From Opitutaceae bacterium (GTDB lineage: Bacteria; Verrucomicrobiota; Verrucomicrobiia; Opitutales; Opitutaceae), in contig JAIXWY010000003.1 in the NCBI GenBank assembly GCA_027490995.1, positions 372,001 to 436,000 of the forward strand: a DNA stretch of 64,000 nucleotides, read 5' to 3'. Of the stretch, positions 62,804-64,000 are shown piece after piece; the first letter of the stretch is position 1, and each line of letters begins with the position of its first letter. The notes below the pieces were generated by a model. It did no database searches and had not been told where the DNA came from. It worked only from the letters and a program-made list of their open reading frames with translations. A program made the position numbers and the translations under genes.

Positions 62804-64000
62804 TTAAGCGGTGAAGGCGGACTTGAGTAGGTCAGCAAGCTCGAGGCGGTGCATAGCGAGTGCGCCGACGGCTGGCGAGGCGGCGGCATCGCGTCCCGCA
62901 TAGGCCGGCTTGCGACCGAAGAGCGTTTCCAGTTGCGGGGCGAGATGGGACCAGGCGCCCATGTTCTGGGGTTCCTCTTGGACCCAGACCACGCGACTCT
63001 TGGCGTGACGCGCGGCGATGGTCTGGAGACGCTCCGTGTGCAGCGGGTACAATTGCTCGACGCGGATGATGGTGGTGTCGGTGATGCCCTGCTTCTCGCG
63101 GTAGTCGATCAGATCGTAGTACACCTTGCCCGAGCACAGCAGCACGCGCTTCGCGTCGCGCGGCGCGGCTGGATCCTCAAGGATTTCCTGGAAAGAGCCG
63201 GAGGTGAACTCATCGAGTCGCGAAACCGCGGCGGGGTGGCGCAGGAGAGACTTTGGTGACATCACCACCAGAGGCTTCCGGAAATCCCGCTTCATCTGGC
63301 GGCGGAGCAGGTGGAAGAAGTTCGCCGGCGTGGTGACGTTCGCGACCTGAAGGTTGTCCTCCGCGCACAGCTGCAGGAAGCGCTCGAGTCGGGCCGAGGA
63401 GTGCTCTGGACCTTGGCCCTCGTAGCCGTGGGGCAGCAGCAGCACGATGCCTGAGGTGCGCTGCCACTTTGATTCGCCGCTGACGAGGAATTGGTCGATC
63501 ACGACCTGGGCTCCATTCGCGAAGTCGCCGAACTGAGCCTCCCACATGATTAGCATCTGTGGGTAGTCGAGCGAGTAGCCATAGTCGAAGCCGAGCACGG
63601 CAGCCTCGGACAGCAGGGAATTGTAGACGCAGAAGCGGGCCTGCTTCGCGGCATCGAGATTATTCAGCGGCGTATAGCGCGCGCGTGTTTCGTAGTCGTG
63701 AAGCACGGCGTGGCGATGGCTGAACGTCCCGCGTTCGCAGTCCTGTCCGCTCAGCCGCACGGGCGTTCCCTCGAGCAGCAGCGTCGCATGGGCGAGGGCC
63801 TCGCCGAGGGACCAGTCGACCGGCCCGCCGTCACGCAGCGATTGAATGCGACCATCGAGGAGCCGGCGGATCTTCGGGTTGACCTTGAAACCCTCGGGGA
63901 GGGTGGTGAGACCGGTGATCGCCTTCGTCACGAGTTCCAGCGAGACGCCGGTGGGAACTTGGGCGTGCGAGTACGCGGGCTGGAAGACGGCGTTGGATCC
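62804..64000 (-). CDS. sucA: 2-oxoglutarate dehydrogenase E1, C-terminal part (window edge)
   Basis: The frame is open to the right edge; the gene begins outside the window, so the N-terminal roughly 500 residues are missing. The visible 398 residues cover the pyrimidine-binding and C-terminal domains: [60 protein letters not shown] and [14 protein letters not shown]. These are specific to SucA rather than pyruvate dehydrogenase E1. The gene order sucA-sucB-lpdA on one strand gives a complete complex. Confidence 0.95.
   Translation of the reverse strand, partial: GSNAVFQPAYSHAQVPTGVSLELVTKAITGLTTLPEGFKVNPKIRRLLDGRIQSLRDGGPVDWSLGEALAHATLLLEGTPVRLSGQDCERGTFSHRHAVLHDYETRARYTPLNNLDAAKQARFCVYNSLLSEAAVLGFDYGYSLDYPQMLIMWEAQFGDFANGAQVVIDQFLVSGESKWQRTSGIVLLLPHGYEGQGPEHSSARLERFLQLCAEDNLQVANVTTPANFFHLLRRQMKRDFRKPLVVMSPKSLLRHPAAVSRLDEFTSGSFQEILEDPAAPRDAKRVLLCSGKVYYDLIDYREKQGITDTTIIRVEQLYPLHTERLQTIAARHAKSRVVWVQEEPQNMGAWSHLAPQLETLFGRKPAYAGRDAAASPAVGALAMHRLELADLLKSAFTA

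Overview
The window is GC-rich, densely coded DNA from a bacterium that looks like a member of the Verrucomicrobiota, probably close to Opitutaceae. That placement is inferred from family content: a PVC-type membrane dehydrogenase with HEAT repeats and a C-terminal haem site, a DUF6807/PmoA-like protein, a secreted sulfatase, a ceramidase-like Tat protein, a secreted clan GH-A glycosidase beside a TonB-receptor remnant, and a Bacteroidetes-style topoisomerase IV pair. Few genes have a clear Shine-Dalgarno sequence. Many starts follow a short pyrimidine-rich run instead.

Layout. 1-3.6 kb: the 3' part of a hybrid histidine kinase, then overlapping rRNA methyltransferase genes (rlmM and a TrmH/SpoU gene). 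3.6-7.0 kb: sufS and sufU, both minus strand, separated by a plus-strand cytochrome c/quinoprotein sugar dehydrogenase fusion. 7.1-15.6 kb: a minus-strand run with a DUF6807 protein, queD, hemN, upp, a deoxyribosyltransferase-like gene, a penicillin-acylase-family hydrolase, an SDR and a small membrane protein. 15.8-20.7 kb: a five-gene plus-strand operon of exported proteins and lipoproteins (FlgO-like with PEGA, CsgG-like, COG3014-like, YcfL, LpoB), closed by a strong intrinsic terminator. This is the most unusual intact system here. 20.7-26.8 kb: PVC dehydrogenase, sulfatase and ceramidase-like genes. 26.8-33.5 kb: glgA, hpf, an SDR, tex and a Tat-exported TIM-barrel isomerase-like gene.

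33.6-37.0 kb is an accessory patch of visibly lower GC in part. It holds an orphan vsr, an IS4-family transposase remnant, a small membrane protein, a rhomboid protease, a truncated HlyD-type adaptor and a gene-free stretch with a 26-bp perfect palindrome. Beyond it lie an Ntn-type amide hydrolase and the tmRNA gene ssrA, whose proteolysis tag can be read as AKTTNGNTEEMPLAA.

39-53 kb is mainly housekeeping: mutT, purK, a trans-sulfuration PLP enzyme, a CoA-binding protein, rpsR with its terminator, parE-parC, a large unrecognised EF-hand/membrane protein, a class I CoA-transferase, tspO and rpiB. 53-60 kb: a lipoprotein, a HAD phosphatase, and a carbohydrate region with a uronate epimerase-like gene, a glycosidase, a TonB-receptor pseudogene and an esterase. 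60-64 kb: the 2-oxoglutarate dehydrogenase genes lpdA, sucB and sucA on the minus strand, with sucA cut by the window edge.
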